Program-made: the position numbers and the translations under genes
Notes under the pieces: generated by a model
What the model saw: only the letters and a program-made list of their open reading frames with translations
Databases searched by the model: none
Told to the model about the DNA's origin: nothing
Part shown: piece by piece, positions 1-15,191 of the stretch
Layout of the letters: the number at the start of each line of letters is the position of its first letter
How positions within the stretch are numbered: the first letter of the stretch is position 1
Source of the DNA: SG8-30 sp963710135
GTDB taxonomy: Bacteria > Pseudomonadota > Gammaproteobacteria > Steroidobacterales > Steroidobacteraceae
Length of the DNA stretch: 64,000 nucleotides
Assembly: GCA_963710135.1 (NCBI GenBank)
Contig: CAVPYY010000003.1
Span: 62,001 to 126,000, forward strand
Reading direction: 5' to 3'

Positions 1-291
1 GCCATGGCGAGCCGGGCCGACTTACGGCGAGCGGTCATTGTGGATCTCCCCTAGGACTGTTGTGGGCTGACGACAGGGTGCGTATTGCAGCGGCGGAATG
101 TTACAGGAAGGTGATGGCCGGCTGACATGCCGCTGAATACATATAGGTCTGCGCCACAAGCGGACGGTACTGGACGCGTCCGCACGGGCCGGGTGGCGCC
201 CGGCTGTGGCGCGGAAACGTCAAAATGCGGAAGTCAATTCTAGGAAGCGCGCGTATCTGCCTGAAACGAAACCCGCCTCAGACAGACGGCT
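1..291. other. Leading stretch without a supported gene
   Basis: I see no convincing coding region here. A short open stretch on the plus strand running into a TAG at about position 52-54 could be the tail of an upstream gene, but nothing identifies it. An inverted repeat GCCTGAA (259-265) / TTCAGGC (291-297) spans the end of the following minus-strand gene and could form a hairpin at its 3' end; no T-run follows, so it is not a convincing terminator. Confidence 0.4.
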
Positions 292-1876
292 TCAGGCTGC
301 GCGGATCAGGTCGGCGGCCTTCTCGGCGATCATGATGGTCGGTGCGTTGGTATTGCCGCCGATCAGCGTCGGCATCACCGAAGCGTCGACGACCCGCAGG
401 CCGGCGAGCCCCCTTAGCCGGAGTGCCGGGTCGACCACCGCGCCGTCGTCGGTCCCCATGCGGCAGGTGCCCACCGGGTGATAGATGGTGTCGCCACGCC
501 GGCGCATCCAGTTCACCAGCTCGTCGTCGGAGGCCGAGTCGCCGGTGTACATCTCGCTGTCGCGATAGCGCGCCAGGCCGTCGCTCGCCATGATCTCGCG
601 CGCCCTGCGCACCCCCGCCAGCAGCGTGGCGACGTCCGCGTCGTCGCCGAGGAAGTTGGGATCGATGCGCGGTGCGGCCGACGGGTCGGCGGAGGCGAGC
701 CGCACACTGCCCCGGCTCCTCGGCCGCAGCACGCAGACGTGGCAGCTCATGCCGTAGCCGTAGTGCAGGGTGCGCGCATGGTCGTCGACCAGACCGTTGA
801 CGAAGTGCAGCTGGATATCCGGCCGCTCCAGGGCGGGGTCGCTGCGCAGGAAGGCGCCCGCCTCGGCGAAGTTCGTGGTGAGCATGCCGCGGCCGCGCCG
901 ATAGTAGTCCCACAGGCCCCTTACGCCCTTGACGGCCGACCAGGGCGTGAAGCCCATCAGCTCGGAGCTGCTCGAGCGATAGCAGAGCGCGAGGTCCACG
1001 TGGTCCGCAAGGCCCGTGCCGACCCCCGGCAACTCGTGCACCAGTGGGATGCTGTGGCGCTCTAGTTCCTCGCGGGGGCCGATGCCGGACAGTAGCAGCA
1101 GCTGCGGCGAGCCGAAGGCGCCGGCCGAGAGCAGCACTTCACGCGCGGCCTCGATGAGCTGCACGTCACCGCCGCGTGCGACCTGCACGCCGGTGATGCG
1201 CCCATCGTGAACCTGCAGCCGCTCGGCACGGCAGCGCGTCAGGACGGTGAGATTCGGGCGCTCGGCGACCGGCCGCAGGAACGCCACCGCGGCGCTGCAG
1301 CGGCGGCCCTTGCGCTGCGTGACCTGGTACAGGCCCGCGCCCTCCTGCTACGGCACCGTTGAAATCGGTGTTGGCGGGTATGCCGAGCGCCTGCGCCGAC
1401 TCCACGAAGACATGCGAGGCCGGCACCGGATCGGGCAGGTCGCTGACCGTCAGTTCGCCGCCCTGGCCGTGGAACTCGTCGGCACCGCGCTGCTGGTCCT
1501 CCGAACGCTTGAAGTACGGCAGCACGTCGGCGTAGGACCAGCCGTCGTTGCCGAGCGCCGCCCAGTCGTCGTAGTCGCTGCGGTGGCCACGAATGTAGAT
1601 CATGGCGTTGATGGAGCTGGAGCCGCCCAGCGTGCGGCCGCGCGGCTGGTAGCCCCGCCGGCCGTTGAGACCCGGCTGCGGCACGGTCTCGAACGCCCAG
1701 TTGGCGTGACGGGTCGGCACGATGCCGAGCACGCCGGCCGGCATGTGGATCAACGGCGAACGGTCGCGGCCGCCCGCCTCGATCAGGCAGACGGTGCGCG
1801 CCGGATCGGCACTGAGCCGGTTGGCCAGCACGCAGCCGGCCGAACCCGCGCCAACGATCACATAGTCGAAACGCAT
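292..1876 (-). pseudogene. GMC-family FAD oxidoreductase (choline/alcohol dehydrogenase type), one frameshift
   Basis: FAD-dependent oxidoreductase of the glucose-methanol-choline family, which oxidises alcohols; the substrate cannot be told from sequence. The N-terminal part starts MRFDYVIVGAGSAGCVLANR (Rossmann GxGxxG for FAD), followed by the GMC signature GGSSSINAMIYIRG. The second part has the signature GAFGSPQLLLLSGIGP, then HPVGTCRMG and a C-terminal segment ending NTNAPTIMIAEKAADLI, which carries the family His and Asn. The two halves lie in different frames, with an extra base near position 1349 just after DFNGA; read through, the product is about 527 residues, normal for the family. 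Start chosen at 1876 because AGGAAAAACAG precedes that ATG. The defect may be a sequence error, since both halves look intact. Confidence 0.8.
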
Positions 1877-2131
1877 CTGTTTTTCCTGCCTGACCGCCGA
1901 CGCGCCACACCCCCCACGCGACGACGGCACCCTGCCAACGAGCTTTGGCTTCGCAGGACGGAAATGCAACCCTGCATGTGGCATTTCCCTAGTTTTGCCG
2001 GGTTTAGGTTGCGCTCCCTAGTCCCGGGCAGGCGCCGGCCCGGCGGCGGCGACAGCACCGCTTTTGCCGCCCCGTCCATCTTGCGTCAGACTGGCCCCCA
2101 CGACCAATCCGGCAAGCGAGGCGCAGGGCAC
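1877..2131. other. Divergent intergenic region
   Basis: About 255 bases separate the divergent GMC oxidoreductase and M48 peptidase genes. Both promoters must lie here, but I find no clear -35/-10 pair or operator-like repeat. Confidence 0.35.
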
Positions 2132-2965
2132 ATGTTGAAGAGAATCGTGGTACTCGGCATCGCCGCCGCCGCCCTGGTGGCCTGCGCCACCAGCCCCACC
2201 GGGCGCAGTCAGCTGATGCTGGTGTCCGAAGGCCAGGCAATCTCGGCGTCGCGACAGGCCTACGTGCAAAGCGTCGGCAAGCTGAAGAGCGAGGGCAAGC
2301 TGGTCACTGACCCGAAGCTGCTGGCACGCGTCGAGCGGATCACCGAGCGGCTCGTCGCGCAGGCCATCCTGATGCGGCCGGATACGCGCTCCTGGTCGTG
2401 GAGCGTCGCGGTCATCGACGACCCCAAGACAGTGAATGCCTGGTGCATGGCCGGCGGGCGCATGGCGCTCTATACCGGCCTGATCGTGAAACTGGACCCA
2501 ACCGACGACGAGCTCGCGCAGGTGATGGGCCACGAGATTTCCCACGCGCTGGCGAATCACACGGCCGAGCGGATGTCGATCGCCATGGCCTCGCAACTCG
2601 GCGTCATCGCCGCCGGCGTCGCCTCGGATCGGCCGGGGCAGACCATGGCTTTGGCCTCCGTGGCGGCGCAGCTTGCCGTACAGCTGCCGAACAGCCGCAC
2701 GGCGGAGTCCGAGGCGGATCGCATCGGCATCGAGCTGGCGGCCAAGGCGGGCTATGACCCGGCGGCCGCGGTCACTCTGTGGCAGAAGATGGCCGCCCAG
2801 GGCGGCTCGACGCCGCCGGAGTTCCTGAGCACCCATCCGGGGCCGGGCAACCGCCAGCAGGAACTCGCGAAACTGGTGCCGCGCATGCAGCCGTTCTACA
2901 AGGCCGCTGGCAACCCGCCGTCGCATCCCGTCGCGATGGGCGACGCCGCCATCGCCGGAGGCTGA
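2132..2965 (+). CDS. M48-family zinc metallopeptidase lipoprotein
   Basis: Periplasmic zinc protease, probably attached to the outer membrane, related to the LoiP/BepA/YcaL group that acts on envelope proteins. The signal peptide MLKRIVVLGIAAAALVAC has lipobox LVAC with Cys17. The zinc-binding HExxH motif is HEISHALANH; a later ESEADRIGIELAAKAGYDP segment supplies the third ligand (Glu). STHPGPGNRQQEL near the end is the usual STHP motif of M48 proteins. There is no TPR extension, so the 277-residue length fits the LoiP-like branch and not BepA. A longer in-frame reading upstream exists, but this ATG gives the lipoprotein signal. The gene is convergent with the cytochrome c gene, 16 bases apart. 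Confidence 0.85.
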   Translation: MLKRIVVLGIAAAALVACATSPTGRSQLMLVSEGQAISASRQAYVQSVGKLKSEGKLVTDPKLLARVERITERLVAQAILMRPDTRSWSWSVAVIDDPKTVNAWCMAGGRMALYTGLIVKLDPTDDELAQVMGHEISHALANHTAERMSIAMASQLGVIAAGVASDRPGQTMALASVAAQLAVQLPNSRTAESEADRIGIELAAKAGYDPAAAVTLWQKMAAQGGSTPPEFLSTHPGPGNRQQELAKLVPRMQPFYKAAGNPPSHPVAMGDAAIAGG

Positions 2966-2981
2966 CCGCGCAACGGCGATC

Positions 2982-3398
2982 TCACTCGGGCCTGGAAGCC
3001 TCGAACACGTAGCGCACTATGGCGGCGCGGTCCTCCGGCTTCGTCACCGGTGCGATGACCATGGTCGTGCCGGGCACGAGCGTGGCGGGATTCTCCAGCC
3101 AGCGGTCCAGCACCTCGGGCGTCCAGGTGATGCCGCTGTCCTTCAGGCCGGGCGAGAACTGGAAGCCCGCCAGCGCGCCCGCCTGGCGTCCGGCGATGCC
3201 CTGCAGGGTTGGACCCACCTTGGCGATCGGCGACGGCTGCAGGTCGTGGCAGGCCGCACATTGCAGGAACAGGATCTGGCCGCGGCGCAGGTTGGCCGAC
3301 GCGTAGGGTTCATCGAGGGCAGCCGCGGCGGGCGCGCCAGCCACAGCGGTCGTGGCCGCCGCCAGCAACAGCGCTCCGCCCAGCAACGACCTCGCCAT
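2982..3398 (-). CDS. Small class I c-type cytochrome
   Basis: Exported monohaem cytochrome c of 138 residues. It has an N-terminal signal peptide (residues 1 to about 27, ending in an Ala-rich stretch), the haem attachment motif CAACH, and a downstream Met in VPGTTMVI that is the likely axial ligand. KVGPTLQGIAGRQAG is the typical class I cytochrome c core. The start ATG follows the ferrochelatase TGA with no gap and is preceded by GGAGGA inside the hemH 3' end, so the two genes are one transcript and probably translationally coupled. The electron-transfer partner is unknown. Confidence 0.85.
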   Translation of the reverse strand: MARSLLGGALLLAAATTAVAGAPAAAALDEPYASANLRRGQILFLQCAACHDLQPSPIAKVGPTLQGIAGRQAGALAGFQFSPGLKDSGITWTPEVLDRWLENPATLVPGTTMVIAPVTKPEDRAAIVRYVFEASRPE

Positions 3399-4496
3399 TC
3401 AGGTTCCTCCAGCCGCCAGCGACGCGCGCGGCACGATACGCGGCGGCGCAGTCTCCACCGTGTCCGGCACGCCCGGCCAGCCGGCCGCGGTGCGCATCAC
3501 GATGTGGGCGAGCGCCTTGGCGTGCACCTCGTCGTCATTCAGCGCCGGCACCAGCGTGAACGTCCGCCCGCCCTTGTTGAGGAACAGCTCCCGGTACTCA
3601 AAGCCGATTTCCTCGATCGTTTCCAGGCAGTCCACGGCGAACGACGGAGCGGTGACGGTGACGTCCTTGATGCCCCGCTTGAGCAGGTCGAGCAGCGTCT
3701 CGTCGGTGAACGGGTGCAGCCATTCGACCGGCCCGAAGCTCGACTGGAAGCTGATCGACCAGTCCTCGCGCGGGATGCCGAGACGCGCCGCGACCAGCTC
3801 CGACATCTTCTCGACCTGGCGCCGGTACGGGTCGCCCTTGGCGACGTACTTGACCGGGATGCCGTGGTAGGAGAACAGCAGGTGGGAACGGCCGCCGGCC
3901 TCCTTCCAGGAACGCTCGACCCGATCGGCCACCGCTGCGACGTAGGTCTCGTCGCGATGATACTCGCTGATGAAGCGCAGGTCGGGCACGGTGCGCCAGC
4001 GCTGCAGGACCTTGGCGACGGCGTCGAACACCGCGCCCGTCGTGGTCGCCGAGTACTGCGGGTACAGCGGCAGCACGATCAGCTTGCGCACGCTGTCGGC
4101 CATCAGGGTCTCGATCCCCTGTTTCACCGACGGCTGGCCGTAGGTCATCGCCAGCGTGACGCGCACCCGGTCGTCGAGCGCGCCCTCGAGCTCGACGGCG
4201 ATCTTGCGCGCCAGCGACTCGGAGTAGTGCAGGAGCGGCGAGCCCGCCTCCGTCCACACCTGCCGGTAGGCGGCCGCCGACCGGAATGACCGGAAGGTGA
4301 GCACCGGGCCGAACAGGATGGGCCACCAGGCGTAGGGGCAGAGCTCGATGACGCGGCGGTCGCGCAGGAACTGGCCGAGGTACCTGCGCACCGGCCAGTA
4401 GGTGGGCGCCTTGGGCGTGCCAAGGTTGACCACCAGCACGCCGATGCGGTCGTGCGGCGAATCAACGAGTTCCGGCAGTCCGCGGTAGCGGCCCAT
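3399..4496 (-). CDS. hemH: Ferrochelatase
   Basis: Inserts Fe2+ into protoporphyrin IX, the last step of protohaem synthesis. The product starts MGRYRGLPELVDSP and then has VGVLVVNLGTP-type sequence (here IGVLVVNLGTPKAPT), LYPQYSATTTGAV, the catalytic-His segment FSYHGIPVKYVAKGDPY, SFQSSFGPVEWLHPFTDETL, and the conserved acidic segment CLETIEEIG near the C terminus. About 365 residues is normal. A start 27 bases upstream (MPVCIAEVT) is also open; I prefer the Met at 4496 because homologues begin close to the VNLGTP block. The downstream cytochrome c gene is immediately adjacent, a sensible pairing of haem production with a haem protein. Confidence 0.93.
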   Translation of the reverse strand: MGRYRGLPELVDSPHDRIGVLVVNLGTPKAPTYWPVRRYLGQFLRDRRVIELCPYAWWPILFGPVLTFRSFRSAAAYRQVWTEAGSPLLHYSESLARKIAVELEGALDDRVRVTLAMTYGQPSVKQGIETLMADSVRKLIVLPLYPQYSATTTGAVFDAVAKVLQRWRTVPDLRFISEYHRDETYVAAVADRVERSWKEAGGRSHLLFSYHGIPVKYVAKGDPYRRQVEKMSELVAARLGIPREDWSISFQSSFGPVEWLHPFTDETLLDLLKRGIKDVTVTAPSFAVDCLETIEEIGFEYRELFLNKGGRTFTLVPALNDDEVHAKALAHIVMRTAAGWPGVPDTVETAPPRIVPRASLAAGGT

Positions 4497-4607
4497 GGTC
4501 ACCTCAGCGATGCAAACCGGCAATGGTACCGTCTGGCCACACAGACGCCTAACGGAGCGCTGCCCGACCCCCCCGCGGCCAGCCGGATGGACTGCGGGCC
4601 ATGGAAA

Positions 4608-5300
4608 TCAGGGTCTTGGCGGGGACAGCCTGGCGGTGAGCCATCGCCCGACGTCAGTCAGTTCTTCGGCCGAGACCTGGTGCTGGATGCGGTACTGGCG
4701 CCACTCGACCGGGCGCCCCGCCGCCAGCAGGACATCGCGCGCCTCGGTGCCGAGCGGCAGCGGCACCACCGGGTCCGCCGTCCCGTGGCACAAGAGGATC
4801 GGGGTGTCCCGGTTGGCGGGGTCGCTGTCCGTCGCGAGCCTCTCGGGAAAAGGCAGGTAAGCCGACATCGCCAGGATGCCGGCGAGGCGCTCGGGATGGC
4901 GCAACCCCGCATGCAGCGCAGTAGCCCCACCCTGCGAGAAGCCGGCGAGCACGATGCGCGATGCCGCGACCCCCACCGCCACCTCCGCGGCCAGGTAATG
5001 CTCGATGCGCCGCCGCGCGTCTTCGAGGCCGGCGGCGTCCGAGCGCCCCTCGACGGAAAATGACTTGATGTCATACCACGCGCGCATCGGGTAGCCGTTG
5101 TTGACGGTGACCGGGCGCACCGGGGCATGCGGAAACACGAAGCGGATGGCCAGGTCCGCAGGCAGGCCGAGCTCATCTACGACGGGCACGAAGTCCCAGC
5201 CGTCCGCACCCAGGCCGTGCAGCCAGACGATCGAAGCGACTGCCGGCTTACGCGGAGCCAGCGTGACCTCGGTGTCGGTCTCGGTGCGGACAAGGCCCAT
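4608..5300 (-). CDS. Carboxylesterase / acyl-protein thioesterase-like alpha/beta hydrolase
   Basis: Cytoplasmic serine hydrolase of the phospholipase/carboxylesterase family (EstB/YpfH-like), 230 residues. It has the oxyanion-hole strand IVWLHGLGADGWDFVP, nucleophile motif GFSQGGA, the acid HGTADPVVP, and the catalytic His in the IQHQVSAEEL segment. Start chosen at 5300 because GGAGGAG stands five bases before the ATG. The natural substrate is not predictable. The gene lies directly downstream of the rrn operon on the same strand but beyond the rrn terminator. Confidence 0.85.
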   Translation of the reverse strand: MGLVRTETDTEVTLAPRKPAVASIVWLHGLGADGWDFVPVVDELGLPADLAIRFVFPHAPVRPVTVNNGYPMRAWYDIKSFSVEGRSDAAGLEDARRRIEHYLAAEVAVGVAASRIVLAGFSQGGATALHAGLRHPERLAGILAMSAYLPFPERLATDSDPANRDTPILLCHGTADPVVPLPLGTEARDVLLAAGRPVEWRQYRIQHQVSAEELTDVGRWLTARLSPPRP

Positions 5301-5335
5301 CGGTACTCCTCCCGCCCGTCGAGGGCAGATCCCGC

Positions 5336-5370
5336 AAAAAAACCCCCGGCTGCTTGCGCAACCGGGGGTC
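5336..5370 (-). terminator. Intrinsic terminator of the rrn operon
   Basis: On the minus strand a CCGGGGG/CCCCCGG stem (5343-5349 with 5362-5368), loop about 12 bases, is followed by a run of seven T. It lies about 10 bases beyond the 5S rRNA 3' end. Confidence 0.9.
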
Positions 5371-5380
5371 TTCGTTTGGA

Positions 5381-5499
5381 GCCTGGCAGTGACCTACTCT
5401 CACATGGCTATGCGGCCACACTACCATCGGCGCAGAGCGTTTTCACTTCCGAGTTCGGAATGGGATCGGGTGGTTCCCGCTCGCTATGACCGCCAGGCA
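5381..5499 (-). rRNA. rrf: 5S ribosomal RNA
   Basis: The minus strand begins TGCCTGGCGGTCATAGCG and ends with the complementary GCCAGGC, about 119 bases. The internal segment CCGAACTCGGAAGTGAAA is the conserved 5S loop. It is the last gene of the rrn operon. Confidence 0.95.
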
Positions 5500-5603
5500 A
5501 ATCGTTCGCCCGTGCCGCTGATCGCCGCCGCACGAGCATGTTCTGGAATGTGGAAACGCGTATGTGTCGCACTCACGGAGCCTCAGGCTCCTTGGGTGTT
5601 ATA

Positions 5604-8496
<2,893 letters not shown>

Positions 8497-8614
8497 ATAT
8501 AACCCCAATGAGCCTGGGGTTACTCTTACCTTGCTGATCTTCCGCGAATGCGACACATAGCAACTACACGATAAAACAATCGCGTAAATGCATTGCGTTT
8601 CCACATATCCAGAT

Positions 8615-8627
8615 TGTTAAAGAGCGA
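8615..8627 (-). promoter_or_regulatory. boxA antitermination site in the 16S-23S spacer
   Basis: The minus strand reads CGCTCTTTAACAA, matching the rRNA boxA core (TGCTCTTTAACA) bound by NusB/S10. It lies between tRNA-Ala and the 23S gene, its usual place. Confidence 0.75.
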
Positions 8628-8715
8628 GGCGCCGAAGCGCCCGTGCGATCAGCGATGCAATCCTGATGGAATGCATCGCTCATCACACGGGCGGGCCGAA
8701 CCGGTCGGGGAAAGC

Positions 8716-8791
8716 TGGTGGAGCCAATCGGGATCGAACCGATGACCTCCTGCTTGCAAAGCAGGCGCTCTCCCAGCTGAGCTATGGCCCC
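8716..8791 (-). tRNA. tRNA-Ala (anticodon TGC)
   Basis: The 76-base minus-strand sequence begins GGGGCCATAGCTCAGCTGGG, has anticodon loop CTTTGCAAG, T-arm GGTTCGATCC, and ends GGCTCCACCA with CCA encoded. It is the second tRNA of the rrn spacer. Confidence 0.97.
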
Positions 8792-8797
8792 AAAAAC

Positions 8798-8874
<77 letters not shown>

Positions 8875-8980
8875 GGGGGTTCGGCGTGCGTCTTGAGTCC
8901 CGGGTCCGTCAGATACGGAAACCAGAACAGGCAGGTAACTTGAGTGGGGACTCGCGACCGGTGATCCGGGCGCGATCTCT

Positions 8981-10519
<1,539 letters not shown>

Positions 10520-10655
10520 AAACATTGAGCTGAAAAAGCGAGACCCAAGCTACCGACTCTATCGATCTCTCGATATTGCTGGACACTTGGTTACTCGCAG
10601 TTTGGCGCCCTTACGGACACCTGACGCGAGTCCCCACACAAATTACCTGCTGATT

Positions 10656-10666
10656 TTTAAAGAACA
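10656..10666 (-). promoter_or_regulatory. boxA-like antitermination site in the rrn leader
   Basis: The minus strand reads TGTTCTTTAAA about 30-40 bases downstream of the P2 promoter and 140 bases before 16S. It resembles boxA and fits the leader antitermination site. Confidence 0.6.
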
Positions 10667-10698
10667 CCCGAACGACAGAGCGCCCAGGGAGACCCACC

Positions 10699-10726
10699 AT
10701 TTTACGTCAGACCCAGCGACTGTCAA
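10699..10726 (-). promoter_or_regulatory. rrn promoter P2
   Basis: On the minus strand TTGACA (10721-10726) is followed after 16 bases by TAAAAT (10699-10704). The sequence after the -10 is GC-rich (GGTGGGTC), as in growth-rate and ppGpp-controlled rRNA promoters. Predicted start near 10692. Confidence 0.8.
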
Positions 10727-10796
10727 CACCGCTGGCGGTGCCGGAGAGCTGTTTCTGACCACCCTTTTCGAGGGCCCCGTCGGTCAGGGGGCGCGC

Positions 10797-10824
10797 AGTA
10801 TAGCCGGGCCCGGAAGCCTGTCAA
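10797..10824 (-). promoter_or_regulatory. rrn promoter P1
   Basis: A second minus-strand pair, TTGACA (10819-10824), 16-base spacer, TATACT (10797-10802), lies 98 bases upstream of P2. Predicted start near 10790. The -35 is only 27 bases beyond the stop of the abgT-like gene. Confidence 0.8.
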
Positions 10825-10850
10825 CGAGAGTTTCTCCGTACGCTCGCCGC

Positions 10851-12393
<1,543 letters not shown>

Positions 12394-12397
<4 letters not shown>

Positions 12398-13605
12398 GCC
12401 CGGTCACCCGTCACCGTCACCCGGGCCCAGCCGCGCTTGCCGACCTGCACCACGTAGGTGGCGCCCGCGGCGAGGGCGAGGTCACGGTCACCGACCCGCT
12501 CGCCGTCCACACGCACCGCGCCCTGCTCCAGCATCCGGTAGGCGGCGGAAGTGCTGGCCACGAGCTGGGCCTCCTTCAGCAGCGTGGCGATCTTGAGCGT
12601 CCCGCCCACGGCGGCGACCGCCAGCTCGGGCATGGAGTCGGGCACGGCGCCATCGCGAAAGCGGGCGATGAACTCGGTCTTCTGGGCCTCGCCCGTGCCG
12701 GCGCCGTGGAAGCGATCCACGATCTCGACGCCGAGCTCGAACTTGACGTCGCGCGGGTTGCGGCCCTGCCCGACGGCCGCCTGCAGCGCGACGATCTCCG
12801 CGGCGGGACGAAACGACAGCAGTTCGAAATAGCGCCACATCAGCGCGTCGGAGATCGACATCAGCTTGCCGAACATCTCCCCCGGCGCGTCGTTCACGCC
12901 AATGTAGTTGCCCAGCGACTTCGACATCTTGTTGACGCCGTCCAGGCCCTCGAGCAGCGGCATGGTCAGCACGGCCTGCGGCTCCTGGCCGTAGTCGGCC
13001 TGCAGCGCGCGCCCCACCAGCAGGTTGAAGGTCTGGTCGGTGCCGCCGAGTTCGACGTCGGCCTCGAGCGCGACCGAGTCGTAGCCCTGCACCAGCGGAT
13101 AGAGCAGCTCGTGCACCGCGATCGGCTGCCCGGCGCGATAGCGCTTCGAGAAGTCGTCGCGCTCGAGCATGCGGGCGACCGTGTACTTGGCTGCCAGCTC
13201 GATCATGCCGGCCGCGCCGAGCGCCGACATCCAGCGGGAGTTGAAGTCGATGAGCGTCCGGGCGGGATCGAGGATCTTGAAGATCTGGTCCTGGTAGGTA
13301 CGCGCGTTGTCCTCGATGTCCGCCGGGGTCAGCCGCGGGCGGGTCGCGCTCTTGCCGCTCGGGTCGCCGATCATCCCGGTGAAATCGCCGATCAGGAACA
13401 CCACGTCGTGGCCGAGCACCTGGAACTGGCGCATCTTGTTGATCAGCACCGTGTGGCCGAGGTGCAGGTCCGGCGCCGTGGGGTCGAAGCCCGCCTTGAC
13501 TTTCAGGGGCTTGCCGCGGGCGAGCTTGCGCAGCAGGTCCTCCTCGAGAAGGATTTCCTGAGCGCCGCGGCGCAACTCTTCCATCTGCTCGGTCGGCGAA
13601 AGCAT
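12394..13605 (-). CDS. tyrS: Tyrosyl-tRNA synthetase
   Basis: Class I aminoacyl-tRNA synthetase charging tRNA-Tyr. It has the HIGH-type motif DLHLGH, the segment GDFTGMIGDPSGK, VELGGTDQTFNLLVGR, and the KMSKS loop NKMSKS. The last 60 or so residues (TLLKEAQLVASTSAAYRMLE, then VRVDGERVGD) form an S4 RNA-binding domain. The layout fits the TyrZ-like type common in gammaproteobacteria. I chose the Met at 13605 (MLSPTEQMEELRRGA), as the 32 residues open upstream are Arg-rich and unlike the family. About 403 residues. It is divergent from the M23 peptidase, a common neighbour pair, and its last codon overlaps the abgT-like start. Confidence 0.93.
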
Positions 13606-13760
13606 CCCCGGTCCCCTGGCTTGCGTGCCCGCCGCTTGTGCAGCGCGGCGTGGAAGGCGCAACTGTAGGGGCCGGAAGCAGCCCAGGCAATCGCCGGCCA
13701 ACCCTCGGCGATATCCGAGAAATGCCTCACAACTAACTGATGAGAAACGGGAACTCTCGG

Positions 13761-13786
13761 TTGACTGCGGCCCCGCCGCTGTTTAA
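13761..13786 (+). promoter_or_regulatory. Candidate promoter of the M23 peptidase gene
   Basis: TTGACT (13761-13766) is followed by TTTAAC after a 15-base spacer. The -35 is good and the -10 weak, so this is tentative. It lies 37 bases before the GTG start. Confidence 0.35.
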
Positions 13787-13822
13787 CGTGGCCGCCTACG
13801 TCTTTTCGGGGATCGCAGCCCG

Positions 13823-15154
13823 GTGCAGCAGGGAAGGAATTCTTCGCGTGTAAATGTCGCGATGGCGGTGCCGCTGGGCACTCGCCCGCGGCGCTTCGGC
13901 GTGTTCGCCGCCAGCATCGTCGCAGGCGTTGCGATGGCCAGTGGCCTCATGCTGTCGCGCCCGGCGCAGCCGCCATCCACTGCAGACGTCGCCGCTCTGC
14001 CCGCTCTCGAGGAATACGTGCCCTCCGCGACGCACATCTCGCCGCTGGAGACGTTCGAGATCGAGATCCGCCGCAACGACACCCTGGACGCCATCTTCCG
14101 GCAGCTGCAGCTGTCGCTCGCCGACCTGGCCGAGCTGCGCATGCTGCCCGACGTCCGCAAGAGCCTCGACCGGCTTCGCCCGGGCGACATCATCCTTCTG
14201 ACGCACCTCGACGGCGAGCTCAAGTCGCTGACCCGCCGCCTGTCCGACACGGACACGCTATCGATCACGCGCGGCGAGAAGGGATTCAGCACCGACATCA
14301 TCGCCAATCCGCTCGAGATCGAACCGGCTACTCTGGTCGGGACCATCAATTCCTCGCTGTTCGGCGCGGTGAACGCCGCCGGCGGCAGCGACGCGCTGGC
14401 CGTCACGCTCGCCGACGTGTTCCGCTACGACATCGACTTCGTCAACGAGGTACAGCCCGGCGACAGCTTTGCCGTGGCCTACGAGCAGCAGTGGCAGGAC
14501 GGCGAGTACGTGCGCGACGGCGAGATCGTGGCCGCCGAGTTCGTCAACAAGGGCCGGACCTTCCGGGCGCTGCGCTACCAGATGCCGGACGGGTCCTACG
14601 AGTACTTCACGCCCGAAGGCGACAGCGTGCGCAAGGCGTTCCTGCGCTTCCCGGTCGCGTTCGGGCGGGTCAGCTCGGGGTTCAATCTCGCCCGGCGCCA
14701 CCCGGTGCTGAACCGCGTGCGCGCCCACAAGGGCATCGACTTCGCGGCGCCGGTCGGCACGCCGATCAAGGCCGCCGGCAGCGGCCGGGTCGTCTCGCGC
14801 GGGGTGAAGGGCGGCTACGGCAAGGCCGTGGTGCTGGCCCACCCCGGCAGCGTCACCACGCTCTACGGGCACATGTCGCGCTTCGCCAGCGGGCTGTCGG
14901 TCGGCGACAAGGTCAAGCAGGGCCAGGTGATCGGCTACGTCGGCATGACCGGCCTCGCCACCGGACCGCACCTGCACTACGAGTACCGGGTCAACGGTGT
15001 CCACCGGGATCCGGCCAAGGTGAAGCTGCCGAAGGCCGAGTCGGTTCCCAAGGAGCTGCGGGCCGACTTTGAGGTCAAGACCGCACCCCTGCTCGCCGAG
15101 CTCGACCAGCTGGCCGCCTCCCGCACCACGCGCGTCGCCCTCGCCGCCCCCTGA
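13823..15154 (+). CDS. M23-family murein endopeptidase (MepM/OapA-like)
   Basis: Envelope protein that cleaves peptidoglycan cross-links. An N-terminal membrane anchor or signal (FGVFAASIVAGVAMASGLML) is followed by an OapA/LysM-like region (ETFEIEIRRNDTLDAIFRQL to about residue 125) and a C-terminal LytM domain with AHKGIDFAAPVGTP (HxxxD zinc ligands), YGHMSRFASGLSVGDKVKQG, and GPHLHYEYRVNG (HxH). All catalytic residues are present. Length of 443 residues matches MepM-type proteins. The start is uncertain: GTG at 13823 or ATG at 13862; both keep the anchor. It is divergent from tyrS, the usual neighbourhood for mepM in gammaproteobacteria. Confidence 0.88.
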   Translation: MQQGRNSSRVNVAMAVPLGTRPRRFGVFAASIVAGVAMASGLMLSRPAQPPSTADVAALPALEEYVPSATHISPLETFEIEIRRNDTLDAIFRQLQLSLADLAELRMLPDVRKSLDRLRPGDIILLTHLDGELKSLTRRLSDTDTLSITRGEKGFSTDIIANPLEIEPATLVGTINSSLFGAVNAAGGSDALAVTLADVFRYDIDFVNEVQPGDSFAVAYEQQWQDGEYVRDGEIVAAEFVNKGRTFRALRYQMPDGSYEYFTPEGDSVRKAFLRFPVAFGRVSSGFNLARRHPVLNRVRAHKGIDFAAPVGTPIKAAGSGRVVSRGVKGGYGKAVVLAHPGSVTTLYGHMSRFASGLSVGDKVKQGQVIGYVGMTGLATGPHLHYEYRVNGVHRDPAKVKLPKAESVPKELRADFEVKTAPLLAELDQLAASRTTRVALAAP

Positions 15155-15156
15155 TC

Positions 15157-15173
15157 CCCGCCGTCGGCGGGGA
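15157..15173 (+). other. Short GC hairpin after the M23 peptidase gene
   Basis: CCCCGCC/GGCGGGG with a 3-base loop lies two bases after the stop codon. No T-run follows, so it may be a processing or pausing hairpin and not a proper intrinsic terminator. Confidence 0.4.
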
Positions 15174-15191
15174 ACGAGTGGCGGCTGGGGC

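Noticed and set aside
206..481. 91-codon plus-strand open frame near the window start
   Set aside because: Most of it is antisense to the GMC oxidoreductase, and the rest has no start signal or family pattern.
1247..2965. Long plus-strand reading opening 884 bases before the M48 peptidase
   Set aside because: The first part is the shadow of the GMC oxidoreductase; only the 3' part from 2132, with its lipoprotein signal, is a real gene.
3246..4289. 347-codon plus-strand open frame
   Set aside because: It runs antisense to ferrochelatase, is rich in Arg/His/Gln as antisense frames of GC-rich genes are, and matches no family.
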